Source of the DNA: Chloroflexota bacterium
GTDB lineage: Bacteria > Chloroflexota > Dormibacteria > Dormibacterales > Dormibacteraceae
Length of the DNA: 64,000 bases
Assembly (NCBI GenBank): GCA_005882135.1
Contig: VBDR01000033.1
Location: 31,847 to 95,846, forward strand
Reading direction: 5' to 3'
Position numbers and translations under genes: made by a program
Shown: positions 1 through 8,864 of the stretch, piece by piece
Position numbering within the stretch: the stretch's first letter is position 1
Layout of the letters: each line of letters opens with the position of its first letter
The notes under the pieces: model-generated
Seen by the model: only the letters and a program-made list of their open reading frames with translations
Told to the model about the DNA's origin: nothing
Databases searched by the model: none

Positions 1-361
1 TCTCCACCTCCTCCTGGTCCACGCCTTCGCGGCGCATCACGTCGGTCAGGTACTTGCCGTCCCGCACGACAACCGCCGGCGCGGGGGTGAAGAGACGGTG
101 AAAGCGAGGCAGGTTGTCGAGCTTGCCGACCAGGAAGTTCAAGGCCACGAGGGTGACGATCAGGATGAACCCGCCACCCAAAGACGTGTCCGGTCCCGTG
201 ATCGCCGGCTGCAGCGCGTTGGCGACCAAGAGGATGAAGACGAGATCGAAGAGCGTGAACTGCCCGACCTCTCGCTTGCCAAACAAGCGCAGGGCGACCA
301 GAAGCGCGCCATAGATCAGCGCTGCACGCAGGACAAGCTCCCACGCCGGGATGCTTGGCAG
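1..361 (-). CDS. DUF421 (YetF-like) membrane protein, 3' end cut by window edge
   Basis: The minus-strand reading frame encodes an N-terminal hydrophobic helix, then the signature FGKREVGQFTLFDLV, a second helix with LLVANALQPA and TGPDTSLGGG, and a further helix. This is the hallmark of DUF421/YetF inner-membrane proteins of unknown function. The C-terminal soluble domain has just begun (VVVRDGKYL) when the window ends. The gene follows tadC in the same frame, separated by the tadC stop at 383-385. No ATG, GTG or TTG lies between that stop and the first helix. The end given here is a CTG at 359-361, chosen only because it fits the family's N-terminus. The family assignment is firm; the start is not. 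Confidence 0.7.
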   Translation of the reverse strand, partial: MPSIPAWELVLRAALIYGALLVALRLFGKREVGQFTLFDLVFILLVANALQPAITGPDTSLGGGFILIVTLVALNFLVGKLDNLPRFHRLFTPAPAVVVRDGKYLTDVMRREGVDQEEVE

Positions 362-382
362 GAGCGCGACTAGAGCCGCGGG

Positions 383-1303
383 CTACCTCGGCCGCATCAG
401 GATCAGCACCGCAGGGCCGAGCAGCACGATCCACAGCGTCGGGAAGATGCACCCCACCATGGGGAGCATCATCTTCAGCGTCGCCTGGGCTCCTCTTTCC
501 TGCGCGCGCTGGCGGCGCCGACGCCGCATTTCGTCAGCCTGGATGCGCAGGATCTTGCCGATGCCGGTGCCGAACTGCTCAGACTGGATGACAGCCTGGA
601 TGAAGTTGTGCAGGTCCTCGACGCCACTGCTGCGGCCCATCTCGTCGAGCGCTTCGAGGCGCGGCCGGCCGAGGCTGACCTCACGGAGAGCCTTTGCCAG
701 CAGCTCGGACAAGGCGTTCTTGTACTTGTCGGTGACCCTGGCCAACGCGGCGTCAAAACCAAGGCCGGCGTCGACGCAGATGACGAGCAGGTCCAGCGCG
801 TCGGGCAGGTTCTTCTGGATCTCGGCCCGGCGGCCGTCGACCTTCTGCTTGAGCCACGCCACGGGCGCGTAGTAGCCGAGGATGGCGCCGACCGCCAGCG
901 AGATGACCAGGTAGACGGGGTTGCCAAGCAGCAGCCCGACAAGCAGCCCAAGCGCCGCGAAGATCGCGGCGGCGACGAGCCGGATCGCCATGAAGTCTTC
1001 GGGCGTCAGGTTGCCGGGCCGTCCCGCCAGCTCAAGCCGGTTGAGCAGGTCCTGGCGCGCTTTTTGCGGGGTCGACCGCGACAGCATCGAGCCGAGTCGT
1101 TCGATCGCGGGCCGCAGCACGCGCTCGCTGAACGGCCGTTGCAGCTCGATCTCCTCCACGGAGAGCGGTTTTTCGCCCCCATAGACGGAAAGTCGCTGCT
1201 GAACCATCTGCGCGGTATTGGTCGATGGCGTGCGCGAGATGCCGATGAAGAACAGCAGTACGCCGCCGGCGCATACGAGTGCAAGAAGGATTGTTGTGGA
1301 CAT
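383..1303 (-). CDS. tadC: TadC-like type II secretion F-domain protein of the Tad pilus
   Basis: About 306 residues. It is an inner-membrane platform protein of the Flp/Tad pilus machine. An N-terminal helix (about residues 4-22) is followed by a cytoplasmic stretch, a helix pair around residues 100-145, the T2SSF region with LPDALDLLVICVDAGLGFDA, and a C-terminal hydrophobic helix (MLPMVGCIFPTLWIVLLGPA). I chose the ATG at 1301-1303, which lies two bases after the tadB stop. A longer frame runs upstream inside tadB but has no family support. It is the second of two tandem platform genes, the usual tadB-tadC arrangement, and is probably translated by coupling to tadB. Confidence 0.88.
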   Translation of the reverse strand: MSTTILLALVCAGGVLLFFIGISRTPSTNTAQMVQQRLSVYGGEKPLSVEEIELQRPFSERVLRPAIERLGSMLSRSTPQKARQDLLNRLELAGRPGNLTPEDFMAIRLVAAAIFAALGLLVGLLLGNPVYLVISLAVGAILGYYAPVAWLKQKVDGRRAEIQKNLPDALDLLVICVDAGLGFDAALARVTDKYKNALSELLAKALREVSLGRPRLEALDEMGRSSGVEDLHNFIQAVIQSEQFGTGIGKILRIQADEMRRRRRQRAQERGAQATLKMMLPMVGCIFPTLWIVLLGPAVLILMRPR

Positions 1304-1305
1304 CT

Positions 1306-2286
1306 TTAGACCTCGATCGCGACGATGCGCCTGATGATCAGGTTGCCGATGAAAATCATGAAGGCGCCGATCGCCAGCAGGATCCATCCGATGATGCTGC
1401 CGAACATAGGCTGGAAATAGGTTGGCGTGACAAAGAACATGAACGCGGCCAGCAGGATCGGCAGCGCCGTGATGATCGTGCCCGATGCACGGGCCTGCGC
1501 GGTCAGCGTCTGGATCTCGCCTTTGATGCGCACGCGCTCACGGATCGTGTAGGCGATGTTGTCCAGGATCTCGGCCAGGTTGCCACCCACCGTGCGGTGG
1601 ATCGAATAGGCCGTCGCCACCAGGTCGAAGTCCGCGCTCACGATGCGCCGGGTGATGTTGCTCAGCGCCTCATCAGGCGACCCACCGAGGTTCATCTCGC
1701 GGACCGCCCTGCCGAACTCGTCTCCGATGGGCGCCACCGCGTTCTTGGCCACGGTGTCGATCGCCTGCGCGAACGAGTAGCCGGCCTTGAGTGCGTTCGA
1801 GAGCAGGGTCAGCGTGTCCCCCAGCTGCGAGTTGAACTTCTTCAACCGCTGGCTGATCCGGTACCTGACGTAGAAGCTCGGGATCATGTAGCCGACGAAG
1901 AACAGCAACAGGAACAAAAGCCCCCAGCGCCAGTAGGCGATGAGCCCGACAAGGGCGCCGGTCCCCACCTGGATCATGAAGTACTCGGAGGGGCGCAGCT
2001 TGAGGTCTGCACGCTGCAGCTGCTCGGCCACCGACGGTTTGCCCTTCTTGACGTCACCGCGGCCCATCCTGTCCGCCGCGGGCTGGAACAGGCGGTTGAG
2101 CGAGTCACGGAGGCCCGTCGACTGCGGCAGCGCCTGGGCGCCGGCGGTCGTCACCCCGTAGGCGGCAAGCCTGGCCTGGAAGTCCTCAGTACCTCCGGCG
2201 GCGCGCCGCATCTGGCTGATGCCGAGGAACAAGAGGAAGACGCCTGCGAAGGCGATCAGCCCGAAAACCACGGGGATGGGTGGCAT
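1306..2286 (-). CDS. tadB: TadB-like type II secretion F-domain protein
   Basis: 326 residues. It is the partner platform protein to TadC in the Flp pilus inner-membrane complex. It has an N-terminal helix (VFGLIAFAGVFLLFLGIS), a central pair of helices, the T2SSF domain (LGDTLTLLSNALKAGYSFAQAID) and two C-terminal helices ending near MIFIGNLIIRRIVAIEV. The ATG at 2284-2286 is preceded by AAGGAG at good spacing. The stop lies 2 bases from the tadC start and 17 bases separate it from the tadA stop upstream, so tadA, tadB and tadC are surely cotranscribed. Sequence and neighbours agree, so confidence is high. Confidence 0.9.
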   Translation of the reverse strand: MPPIPVVFGLIAFAGVFLLFLGISQMRRAAGGTEDFQARLAAYGVTTAGAQALPQSTGLRDSLNRLFQPAADRMGRGDVKKGKPSVAEQLQRADLKLRPSEYFMIQVGTGALVGLIAYWRWGLLFLLLFFVGYMIPSFYVRYRISQRLKKFNSQLGDTLTLLSNALKAGYSFAQAIDTVAKNAVAPIGDEFGRAVREMNLGGSPDEALSNITRRIVSADFDLVATAYSIHRTVGGNLAEILDNIAYTIRERVRIKGEIQTLTAQARASGTIITALPILLAAFMFFVTPTYFQPMFGSIIGWILLAIGAFMIFIGNLIIRRIVAIEV

Positions 2287-2303
2287 CTATATCTCCTTGA
2301 GGG

Positions 2304-3788
2304 TCAGTACAACTTGTCCGGGGGTGGTTGCTTGCTCGGCGCGAAAAGTTGCTCCGGGACGTCTTCGCCTTCGGCCCTCAGATGCTCCATGCGCATGGGC
2401 AGGGCTCCAGTCGCGGTGTGGTAGCCAACCGCTTTGCCCTCAGCGTTGACGCCGACTTGCTTGAAGTTGAAGAGCTCCTGGAACTGGATTTCGCCATCTT
2501 TGATCCCGGTGATCTCGGCCACGCTCACGATGCGGCGGATGCCACCGCGAAGGCGGGACTGCTGCACGATGAGGTGGATAGCGGCACCGATCGTCTCCCG
2601 GATGGCGCGCGAGGGCAGGTCCTGGCCTGCCTGGAGGACCAGCGTTTCCAGACGGACCAAGCATTCGTGCGGGTTGTTGGCGTGAAGCGTCGACATCGAT
2701 CCATCGTGGCCCGTGTTCATGGCCTGGAGCATGTCGAGGGCCTCGCCGCCACGACACTCGCCGACGATGATGCGGTCCGGGCGCATACGCAGACAGCTCT
2801 TGACCAGCTCGCGAATCGGCACCGCTCCCTTGCCTTCGACGTTGGGCGGACGCGATTCGAGCTGGATCCAGTGCGGCTGCTGCAGCTGGAGCTCGGCCGC
2901 GTCCTCGCACGTGATCAGCCGCTCGTTCTCCGGGATGAACGTCGAAAGGATGTTGAGGAGGGTCGTCTTGCCTGAGCCGGTGCCTCCGGAAACCAGGATG
3001 TTGAGGCGCGCGCGAACGCACGACCGCAGGAAGGTCATGATCTCGGGGCTCGAAGACTTGAAGCGGTTGACGATGTCCGCCGGTCCCCACTTCTCCTTGG
3101 CGAACTTTCGAATCGTCAACGCTGGGCCCTTGAGGGCGATGGGCGGGATGACCACGTTGACACGCGAGCCGTCTTTCAAGCGCGCGTCACAGATGGGGGT
3201 CGATTCGTCAACGCGCCGTCCAACCAGGCTGACGATGCGGTCGATGACCTGGCGCATCTGGCGCTCCGACTCGAAGGTCACCGACGAGAGGATCGGCTCG
3301 CCGCTCTTCTCCACGTAGATCTGCTTTGGATGGTTGGCCATGATTTCGGTGATGTTCGGGTCGGCGAGCAGCGCCTCGAGCGGACCAAGGCCCAGCACGT
3401 CGTCGAGGACCGAATCGACAAGGCGCTCCTTGTCGTTCTTGGTCATCGTCATCGCCGTGGATCGGAAGTACTCCTCGGCGAGCTCGAGGATCTTTTCGCG
3501 GACGCCGGGCTTGTTGCTGGAGTCGATCTCGTCCGCGAACTTCTCGATCAGCTTGGCGTGGATCTGCACCTTGGCCGCGGTGAACGCAGGCGTGAGCTCG
3601 CCGCCGGCGGCGGCGCCGCGTTGACTGAGAGACGGAGCAGGCGCACCCGCCGCCGGCTGCGCGACCGGGATCGAAGCCTGCGGCGCGTATGGGGTGGCGC
3701 CCGGAAGGGTCGCGGTGGCGGGACCGTTGCTTACCGATCCCGCCGGCGGAACCGTCTGGTTCTGCTTGACCCTATCGAGGAGACCCAA
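2304..3788 (-). CDS. tadA: TadA/CpaF pilus assembly ATPase
   Basis: 494 residues. It is the hexameric secretion ATPase that powers Flp pilus assembly at the cytoplasmic face. A Pro/Ala-rich leader of about 65 residues precedes the N-terminal domain (ELAEEYF, LGLGPLEALLADPNITEIM). The RecA-like domain has the Walker A GGTGSGKTT near residue 270, an Asp box (LITCEDAAELQL), a Walker B-like RIIVGECRGGEALDML and the His box region GSMSTLHANNP. These are typical of the CpaF/TadA branch rather than PilB/PilT. It sits 12 bases after cpaB and 17 before tadB. The long disordered leader is common in this family. Confidence 0.93.
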   Translation of the reverse strand: MGLLDRVKQNQTVPPAGSVSNGPATATLPGATPYAPQASIPVAQPAAGAPAPSLSQRGAAAGGELTPAFTAAKVQIHAKLIEKFADEIDSSNKPGVREKILELAEEYFRSTAMTMTKNDKERLVDSVLDDVLGLGPLEALLADPNITEIMANHPKQIYVEKSGEPILSSVTFESERQMRQVIDRIVSLVGRRVDESTPICDARLKDGSRVNVVIPPIALKGPALTIRKFAKEKWGPADIVNRFKSSSPEIMTFLRSCVRARLNILVSGGTGSGKTTLLNILSTFIPENERLITCEDAAELQLQQPHWIQLESRPPNVEGKGAVPIRELVKSCLRMRPDRIIVGECRGGEALDMLQAMNTGHDGSMSTLHANNPHECLVRLETLVLQAGQDLPSRAIRETIGAAIHLIVQQSRLRGGIRRIVSVAEITGIKDGEIQFQELFNFKQVGVNAEGKAVGYHTATGALPMRMEHLRAEGEDVPEQLFAPSKQPPPDKLY

Positions 3789-3800
3789 TCCGATCTCCGA

Positions 3801-4676
3801 TTACAACTTCGTGAAGCCGTACTTCGAGTCGACCTGCTTCTGGGTCACTCCTCCGGCTGCCGCGATGCTCAGACAAGTCGTGTCCTGGTTGTCCGTTGGC
3901 GGCGTGCCGTAGTCCTTGTACGACTCCAGGGTGTAACGAATCTGGGTGTTGTTGAGAAACCACGTCAGGAACTCGGCGTCGCACTGAGTGAGCTCCACAG
4001 TCAGGCTCGAGGTGACACCACTGGTCGGGCCGCCGGTCGATGTCTGGCCCCCACCTGCGGCGGGTTGGACGCCCGCAGAAGCCGGCCCAAGACCGATGAT
4101 GCGCAGATTCGTGAACACCGTCTTGCTGACCACCCTGGTCGGACCTTGCTGCTGCTGGTTGGTCGCGTTGAATGTCGTCAGGCTCGCCGAGGCGATGACG
4201 GTGATGTAGTCGCCGACGCTGATGTGACCCGCGACGCCTTGCATCTCACCGGTGGGAATGGTCATGGCGACAAAACCCTTGGCGAGGGGCAGGTAGGCGG
4301 GTGCTGAGCCGGCGGGCACCAGGTTGATGTCCTTCGCCAGCATGTCGGAGGTGAGCACAGTGCCCTTGGTGATGTTGATCTCCGAGATGAGGTTGACGAC
4401 GTCACCGACCGTCGGGTAGGTGTTGGTCAGCGACGCGTTGCCGTTGACCGACATCTTTGCGGTCTCCAGGTCAGACGCAGTGATCTGGTGGCGCAAAGGA
4501 ATCGATTGCTTCGCGATGACGACTGTGGTGTTCGGGCCGCCGAGCCCAGCACCACCGCCGGTGCCGCCGATCAGAAAGACTGCGCCGAATGCGAGCACGG
4601 CCAAAAGCAAGCCGACGATGATGAAAAGCCGACCTCCGCCGGGACGGGGTCTTGCAGCAGCAGGTGCGACGGCCAA
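3801..4676 (-). CDS. cpaB: CpaB/RcpC Flp pilus assembly protein with SAF domain
   Basis: 291 residues. There is one N-terminal membrane helix (LFIIVGLLLAVLAFGAVFLI), then a SAF domain (VVIAKQSIPLRHQITASDLE) and an extracytoplasmic C-terminal part, as in CpaB/RcpC proteins that act in the envelope during Flp pilus assembly. I place the start at the TTG at 4674-4676 because a perfect GGAGGTGA lies 7 bases upstream. The frame extends further to 4748, but that would put the Shine-Dalgarno inside the coding region. It lies between flp and tadA, with a hairpin between it and flp. The Gln- and Thr/Gly-rich insert in the middle (NQQQQG, GGGQTSTGGPTSG) looks disordered. Confidence 0.85.
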   Translation of the reverse strand: MAVAPAAARPRPGGGRLFIIVGLLLAVLAFGAVFLIGGTGGGAGLGGPNTTVVIAKQSIPLRHQITASDLETAKMSVNGNASLTNTYPTVGDVVNLISEINITKGTVLTSDMLAKDINLVPAGSAPAYLPLAKGFVAMTIPTGEMQGVAGHISVGDYITVIASASLTTFNATNQQQQGPTRVVSKTVFTNLRIIGLGPASAGVQPAAGGGQTSTGGPTSGVTSSLTVELTQCDAEFLTWFLNNTQIRYTLESYKDYGTPPTDNQDTTCLSIAAAGGVTQKQVDSKYGFTKL

Positions 4677-4761
4677 GACTAAGTCACCTCCGATGGAATC
4701 CTCAAGAGTGGCGACATTGTAACCATGGGAACCGCGATGTCCCCCCAATTCGGTGTAAAGA

Positions 4762-4785
4762 AGAGAGCCCCGTGAGGGGCTCTCT
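4762..4785 (-). terminator. Hairpin between flp and cpaB, probable attenuator or partial terminator
   Basis: A perfect 10-bp inverted repeat, AGAGAGCCCC / GGGGCTCTCT with a 4-base loop, lies 23 bases after the flp stop. Read on the minus strand it is followed by TCTTTAC, a weak U-tract. It would let much pilin mRNA end here while some transcripts continue into cpaB-tadA-tadB-tadC. Pilin genes are commonly expressed far above assembly genes, so a leaky terminator fits. Confidence 0.7.
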
Positions 4786-4808
4786 TTGAAGGTGCTATTA
4801 CGTGGGCT

Positions 4809-4985
4809 TTACGCGCCGAGAGCTGCTACGACGTTCGAGAACACGTTCTTGATCTGGTTGCCCATCGTAAGAAGGATCACGATGACCACGATTGAGACCA
4901 GCACGAGGATCAGAGCGTACTCAACCATGCCCTGGCCTTCCTGACGAGTCGTAAGGTTGCGGAGCTTCCAGTAAAGGCTCAACAT
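4809..4985 (-). CDS. flp: Flp/Fap-type major pilin subunit
   Basis: 58 residues. A short basic leader ends in QEGQGMVEYALILVLVSI, the class IVb (Flp) prepilin signature: cleavage after the Gly, with Glu at position +5 and Tyr next to it, inside a continuous hydrophobic helix. The remainder (VILLTMGNQIKNVFSNVVAAL) matches small Flp pilins. The ATG at 4983-4985 has an excellent AAGGAGGTGA about 10 bases upstream, indicating strong translation. It is the first gene of the tad operon. No prepilin peptidase (TadV/CpaA) or TadE-type gene is visible in this window. Confidence 0.93.
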   Translation of the reverse strand: MLSLYWKLRNLTTRQEGQGMVEYALILVLVSIVVIVILLTMGNQIKNVFSNVVAALGA

Positions 4986-5183
4986 TTCTGCGATTTCACC
5001 TCCTTTTTCCTGAACTACAGGCTTCTGAACCTGTTTGACGCCGCCCGGTCCGACTTCTTGCGGACTCCCGGGCCCTCTCGCGGACGAGGATGGTACTCAT
5101 CGGTCCCAGGCAGGTCAATTCATTAGCCAAAACGCTGCTTGGCTGCTCCGGGGTCGCACCTGGCTGATACCGTTTCGCCGGGA

Positions 5184-5885
5184 ATGGCGGCTACCGGCGT
5201 CGCAGAGCAGGTGCAACGGCGCTCGGGAGCCTACTGGCGGGACCTCGCGCTCGGCCGCCTTGTCCCCTCTCTGTTCTTCAGCCTTTTCCTCGCCCGGCAG
5301 CTGATCCTGCTCGGCGGCGGGCTGCATGGAATCAGCCGGCCCTCCGACCTGCTCTTCGTGGGCCAGCAGCTGCTCGCCCTCGCCTACTTCACGATGCTGG
5401 TCGTCCTCTACGCCGTTCGCCTGCCCCAGCGCGGCACGGACCACCGCCTGGCCGTGATCTTCATCGCCTTCAGCGGCACCTTCGCGGCGATCAGCGCCAG
5501 CTTCCTCCCCGGCGGCACCCGGCGAGACGGACTGATCCTCTTCGGCGACCTGCTCGCCACCGCCGGCCTCGCCTACTCGGTCTGGGGCCTGGCCTACCTG
5601 CGGCGCTCGTTCTCGATCATCCCCGAGGCCCGCCGCCTGGTCACCGGCGGCCCGTACGGCCTGAGCAGGCATCCCGTCTATCTCGGCGAGATAGCCACGG
5701 CCCTCGGCATCAACATCGCCACCGGCGGCTGGTTGAGTGCGGTGGCGATCGCTTACTTCGTGATCTGCGAGCTGTTGCGCATCGGTTGGGAGGAGCGCAT
5801 CCTCGCGCAGGCCTTTCCAGGCGAGTATCCCGAATATGCAAGACGCGTCCCCCGCTACATACCGAACCCCTTCGCTCGGCGCTGA
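5184..5885 (+). CDS. Isoprenylcysteine carboxyl methyltransferase (ICMT/PEMT)-like membrane methyltransferase
   Basis: 233 residues from the ATG at 5184; the frame is open from 5139. Five or six hydrophobic helices precede the C-terminal signature LVTGGPYGLSRHPVYLGE and the terminal WEERILAQAFPGEYPEYARRVP. That is the SAM-binding region shared by ICMT, PEMT and related bacterial integral-membrane methyltransferases. The bacterial substrate is unknown and could be a lipid or other small hydrophobic compound. It is divergent from flp and overlaps the next gene by about 50 bases if that gene starts at 5836. The Shine-Dalgarno is weak, so the start is a judgement. Confidence 0.75.
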   Translation: MAATGVAEQVQRRSGAYWRDLALGRLVPSLFFSLFLARQLILLGGGLHGISRPSDLLFVGQQLLALAYFTMLVVLYAVRLPQRGTDHRLAVIFIAFSGTFAAISASFLPGGTRRDGLILFGDLLATAGLAYSVWGLAYLRRSFSIIPEARRLVTGGPYGLSRHPVYLGEIATALGINIATGGWLSAVAIAYFVICELLRIGWEERILAQAFPGEYPEYARRVPRYIPNPFARR

Positions 5886-7368
5886 CGCCTTGCGGGTGAC
5901 CGAGCGCCTCTCGGCTCGGACGCTGCTGCTTGGGGGCGTGATGATCGTGATCCTCGTCCTTTTCGTCGGCGTCGAGCAGGACCCCGACTTCTGGTGGCAC
6001 CTGCGGATCGGGCGCTGGATGGCGGAGCACGGGCATCTGCCGACCCAGGACCTCTTCACCTTCACTGTGTCCAGCCACGTCTGGACCGACCACGAATACC
6101 TGACCGAGATGCTGATGTGGCTGACCTACAGCACGCTCGGGCTGACGGCGCTCTGCATCGCATTCGGCCTGCTGACATGGGCCGGCTTCTGGCTGATCTA
6201 CCTCCAGGTCCGGCGCCAGCCGTTCGTCTTCATCGGCGTCGGCCTCGCGATCGGCGCGGTCGCCGGCTCACCAATCTGGGGCCCGCGCGCGCAGATGATC
6301 ACATTCGCGCTCAGCTGTCTCGAGCTGTACTGGCTCCAGGGTTATCTGAACGGCCGCAGCCGCGCGATCAACTACTTCCCGCTGGTCATGATCCTCTGGG
6401 CCAACCTGCACGGCGGCTGGGTGATCGGTTTCGCCTGGCTCGGCGTGGCCTTGGTCTCCGAGCTGGTGAGCTGGGCCTGGGACCAGGACAACCACGCGCA
6501 TCGGATGCACGTCCGGCGCCTCGTCATCATCGGCATCGCATCGGCCGTGGCGGTGGCGGCGACCCCGCATTTCCTCAGCCTCTATCCATATCCCTTCCAG
6601 ACGCAGGGCAGCGAGGCGCAGCAGAGGCTGATCGTCGAATGGGCCTCGCCCAACTTTCACGATGTGTTCCTCCGGCCGTTCGAGGCGATGGTGTTCCTGC
6701 TGATCGGGGGCTTTGCCCTCCGCCGGCCGACGCTCTACCAGTTCCTGCTCACGGCCGCCGCGTTATTTCTCGCGCTCCAGTCGGTGCGCAACGTCGCCCT
6801 CTTCGTGGCGGCGGCGACGCCGGTGATGATCACCACCTACGGCGAGTGGTGGAAGGAGTTCGCCGCGGCTCGCAAGTGGACGTATCACTTGCCTCCACGC
6901 AGGCTGTTTGCGATCACCACCGCGATTGTTCTCGTCTTCATCTCGCTGGTCACCACGCTTCGCGTCGCGAGCAATGTGAGCCCGGCACATCAGCAGAGCG
7001 TGGACACGGAGTCATACCCGGTCGCGGCGGCGGACTGGCTGACCGCACATCCCGAAGTTGGTACGCGCATGTACAACCAGTACGGGTGGGGCGGCTACCT
7101 TGCCTTCCGCTTCTATCCCGAGCAGAACCGGCGGGTGTTCATCTTCGGTGAGGCGGCGCTGATGGGCGACAAGCTGCTCAACGAGTACCAGGACGTCCAG
7201 ACTCTGCGACCGGATTGGAAGCAAGTCCTCGACCGGTACGGCGTCGACTACATCGTTTACAACCAGGACGCAGCGCTCTCGAACGTGCTCGCCACCCAGC
7301 CTGACTGGACCCTCGTCTACGAGGACAAGGTGGCGGTGATCTACGTCAGAAGAGCTTCCAGATCTTGA
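5836..7368 (+). CDS. Polytopic membrane protein, GT-C-like, function unknown
   Basis: About 510 residues with a string of hydrophobic helices through roughly residue 380, then a soluble C-terminal domain. Near the N-terminus DPDFWWHLRIGRWM and, after a helix, FTFTVSSHVWTDHEYL resemble the first extracytoplasmic loop of GT-C fold glycosyltransferases and related uncharacterised proteins with an acidic loop. The C-terminal part (YNQYGWGGYLAFRFYPEQN, VFIFGEAALMGDKLLNEY) recurs in such proteins. The ATG at 5836 overlaps the preceding gene; GTG at 5896 is an alternative. The end overlaps the convergent gene by 23 bases. Its position beside lipid-linked sugar transferases suggests envelope glycan work, but substrate and donor are unknown. 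Confidence 0.6.
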   Translation: MQDASPATYRTPSLGADALRVTERLSARTLLLGGVMIVILVLFVGVEQDPDFWWHLRIGRWMAEHGHLPTQDLFTFTVSSHVWTDHEYLTEMLMWLTYSTLGLTALCIAFGLLTWAGFWLIYLQVRRQPFVFIGVGLAIGAVAGSPIWGPRAQMITFALSCLELYWLQGYLNGRSRAINYFPLVMILWANLHGGWVIGFAWLGVALVSELVSWAWDQDNHAHRMHVRRLVIIGIASAVAVAATPHFLSLYPYPFQTQGSEAQQRLIVEWASPNFHDVFLRPFEAMVFLLIGGFALRRPTLYQFLLTAAALFLALQSVRNVALFVAAATPVMITTYGEWWKEFAAARKWTYHLPPRRLFAITTAIVLVFISLVTTLRVASNVSPAHQQSVDTESYPVAAADWLTAHPEVGTRMYNQYGWGGYLAFRFYPEQNRRVFIFGEAALMGDKLLNEYQDVQTLRPDWKQVLDRYGVDYIVYNQDAALSNVLATQPDWTLVYEDKVAVIYVRRASRS

Positions 7369-8864
7369 AATTCGGCGTGTCGTAGGCCGGCGGTCCGAGC
7401 ACCGCAGGCGGCGGTGTCTCCAGGTCCACCGTCCAGACGACATAGCGGATCCCGTTGTTGCCGTCGAACTGCTCGATGTCCGATTTGCCGGTCAGGTTGT
7501 CGTAGGCGATCTGGGTTTTCTTCAGGTAGTCGAAGGTCTCGTCATAGTGGCCGACGTACGCGGTGTCCGAGCTGTACGCCGGTACGTACAGACCCACGCC
7601 GGGCATGGCCAGTACCCGACCCGAGGGCTGCGATCCGAGCCAGTTGAGCCCGTCGTACTCGGCTTTGGTCACCGAGTATTGCGGCTGCCCCGCGGCCAGG
7701 GGCGCAAGAAGGAGGAACGCGCTCCCGATCGCCGCGACCGCCACATAAGAGAAAGGAATGAGCCGGCGGGCGCGCAGGCTGCGCAGGCGCGGAACGATCT
7801 CCTCATACATGCCCCGTGCCGCAAGGACGCCGAGCGGCAGGTACAGGGCGTCGAAGAAGCGGCGTCGCAGGTCGCCGGCCGGATTGGGCAGGTAGAGAAT
7901 CGCGGCCAGGAGAAGAAGCCAGGCCAGCAGGAACAGGTCTTCGCGGCTGCGTCTGCGAATCGCCCCTGGCAAGCCCGCCACGGCAAGGAGAAGTTGCGGC
8001 GCGAACGTAGGGCGCGGGGATCGCAAACGCGAAGCCGGCCGCCGCCCACCCACGCGGTCGGGCCGGACGCAAGAACAGTGCCAGCGCTGTCGCCCCGCCC
8101 ATCAGGACTGGCATCTGAGGGTGGATCGACGCCTGGCCCAGCCACGCGAGCCCGGCGAGCAAGCCGAGCGTCATGCTTCCCCGCTCGATCGCCTTCAGAG
8201 TGAGGGCGACGCCGAATGCGGCGAAGACACCCGACCACGCGAAGTGAGGAAGGGCCAGCACGGAGTAGAAGGCGCTGAGCTCGGGCATCCGCAGGTCCAG
8301 ACCCTCGGTCGGGTTGCCAAAGACCACCGGATGCCCCAGCGCCCAGATCACCAAACCCAGGCCGAGTCCGAACGCCACGAAGAAGAGCGCGAAGACGCGC
8401 GCCGACCGGTCCTGGATGAAGTGGCAGATGAAGACCCAACTGCCCGCCATCAAGGCAAGCGCGCCAGCCACCCGAGCCAGATGAAACATGAGAATCAGGG
8501 GCACGTGCGTGACCGCCGCCAGGTGGCCGAGGACGATCCAGAACATGAACAGGTAGGCCGGCGGGCTCGACTCGGTCGTGTACCGGTTCTCCCACGCCCA
8601 CAGTCCCTCCCACCCCTCGCGCATTTTGGCCAGGTATGTCGTCGCGTCGTCCCAGAGGTAGAAAAAGCCGACGAAGACATGGCCCGGGGGCTGGCCGGCG
8701 TATGCGTAGACGTACGGGATCGCGGTGACCACGGCGAGGACGAGTCCCACGATCAGGGGGAGGCGCCACTCGGCGAACCCCTCTCGCCAGTTGGTCCTCC
8801 CCTCCGGAGCTTTCAGCGCCACCTCCCCACTTGGTGGGGAGGAGACTTTTTCAATTGCTTTCAT
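7346..8864 (-). pseudogene. Polytopic membrane protein (GT-C-like) interrupted by a frameshift near 8005
   Basis: Two minus-strand frames make one protein. From the ATG at 8862-8864 the first encodes about 285 residues of membrane helices, with a first loop FVGFFYLWDDATTYLAKM, up to FAFAIPAPYV. The second, from about 8005, begins APQLLLAVAGLPGAIRRR and runs through FLLAWLLLLAAILYLPNP and RRFFDALYLPLGVLAARG to a soluble end (YVVWTVDLETPPP). The second frame is shifted by one base and joins the first near 8005. A simple one-base indel would restore it, although homologous architectures usually have an extra loop here, so some sequence may also be missing. The start overlaps the upstream GT2 stop as ATGA. 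Its N-terminal 20 residues are encoded by a dispersed palindromic element. A consensus error in the sequence cannot be excluded. Confidence 0.65.
8796..8842 (-). repeat. Bipartite palindromic element, copy A (inside coding sequence)
   Basis: On the minus strand: CCTCCCCAC, a 3-base loop, GTGGGGAGG, then a short GCTGAAAGC hairpin-like stretch and TCCGGAGGGGAGG. This matches the layout of copies at 14193, 17064, 29889, 31144 and 60365. Here it is read as the N-terminal segment SPPSGEVALKAPEGRTN of the frameshifted membrane protein. Confidence 0.7.

Noticed and set aside
5115..6065. Long minus-strand open frame opposite the ICMT-like gene
   Set aside because: Highly charged, with no domains and antisense to a clear membrane-protein gene; typical high-GC shadow.
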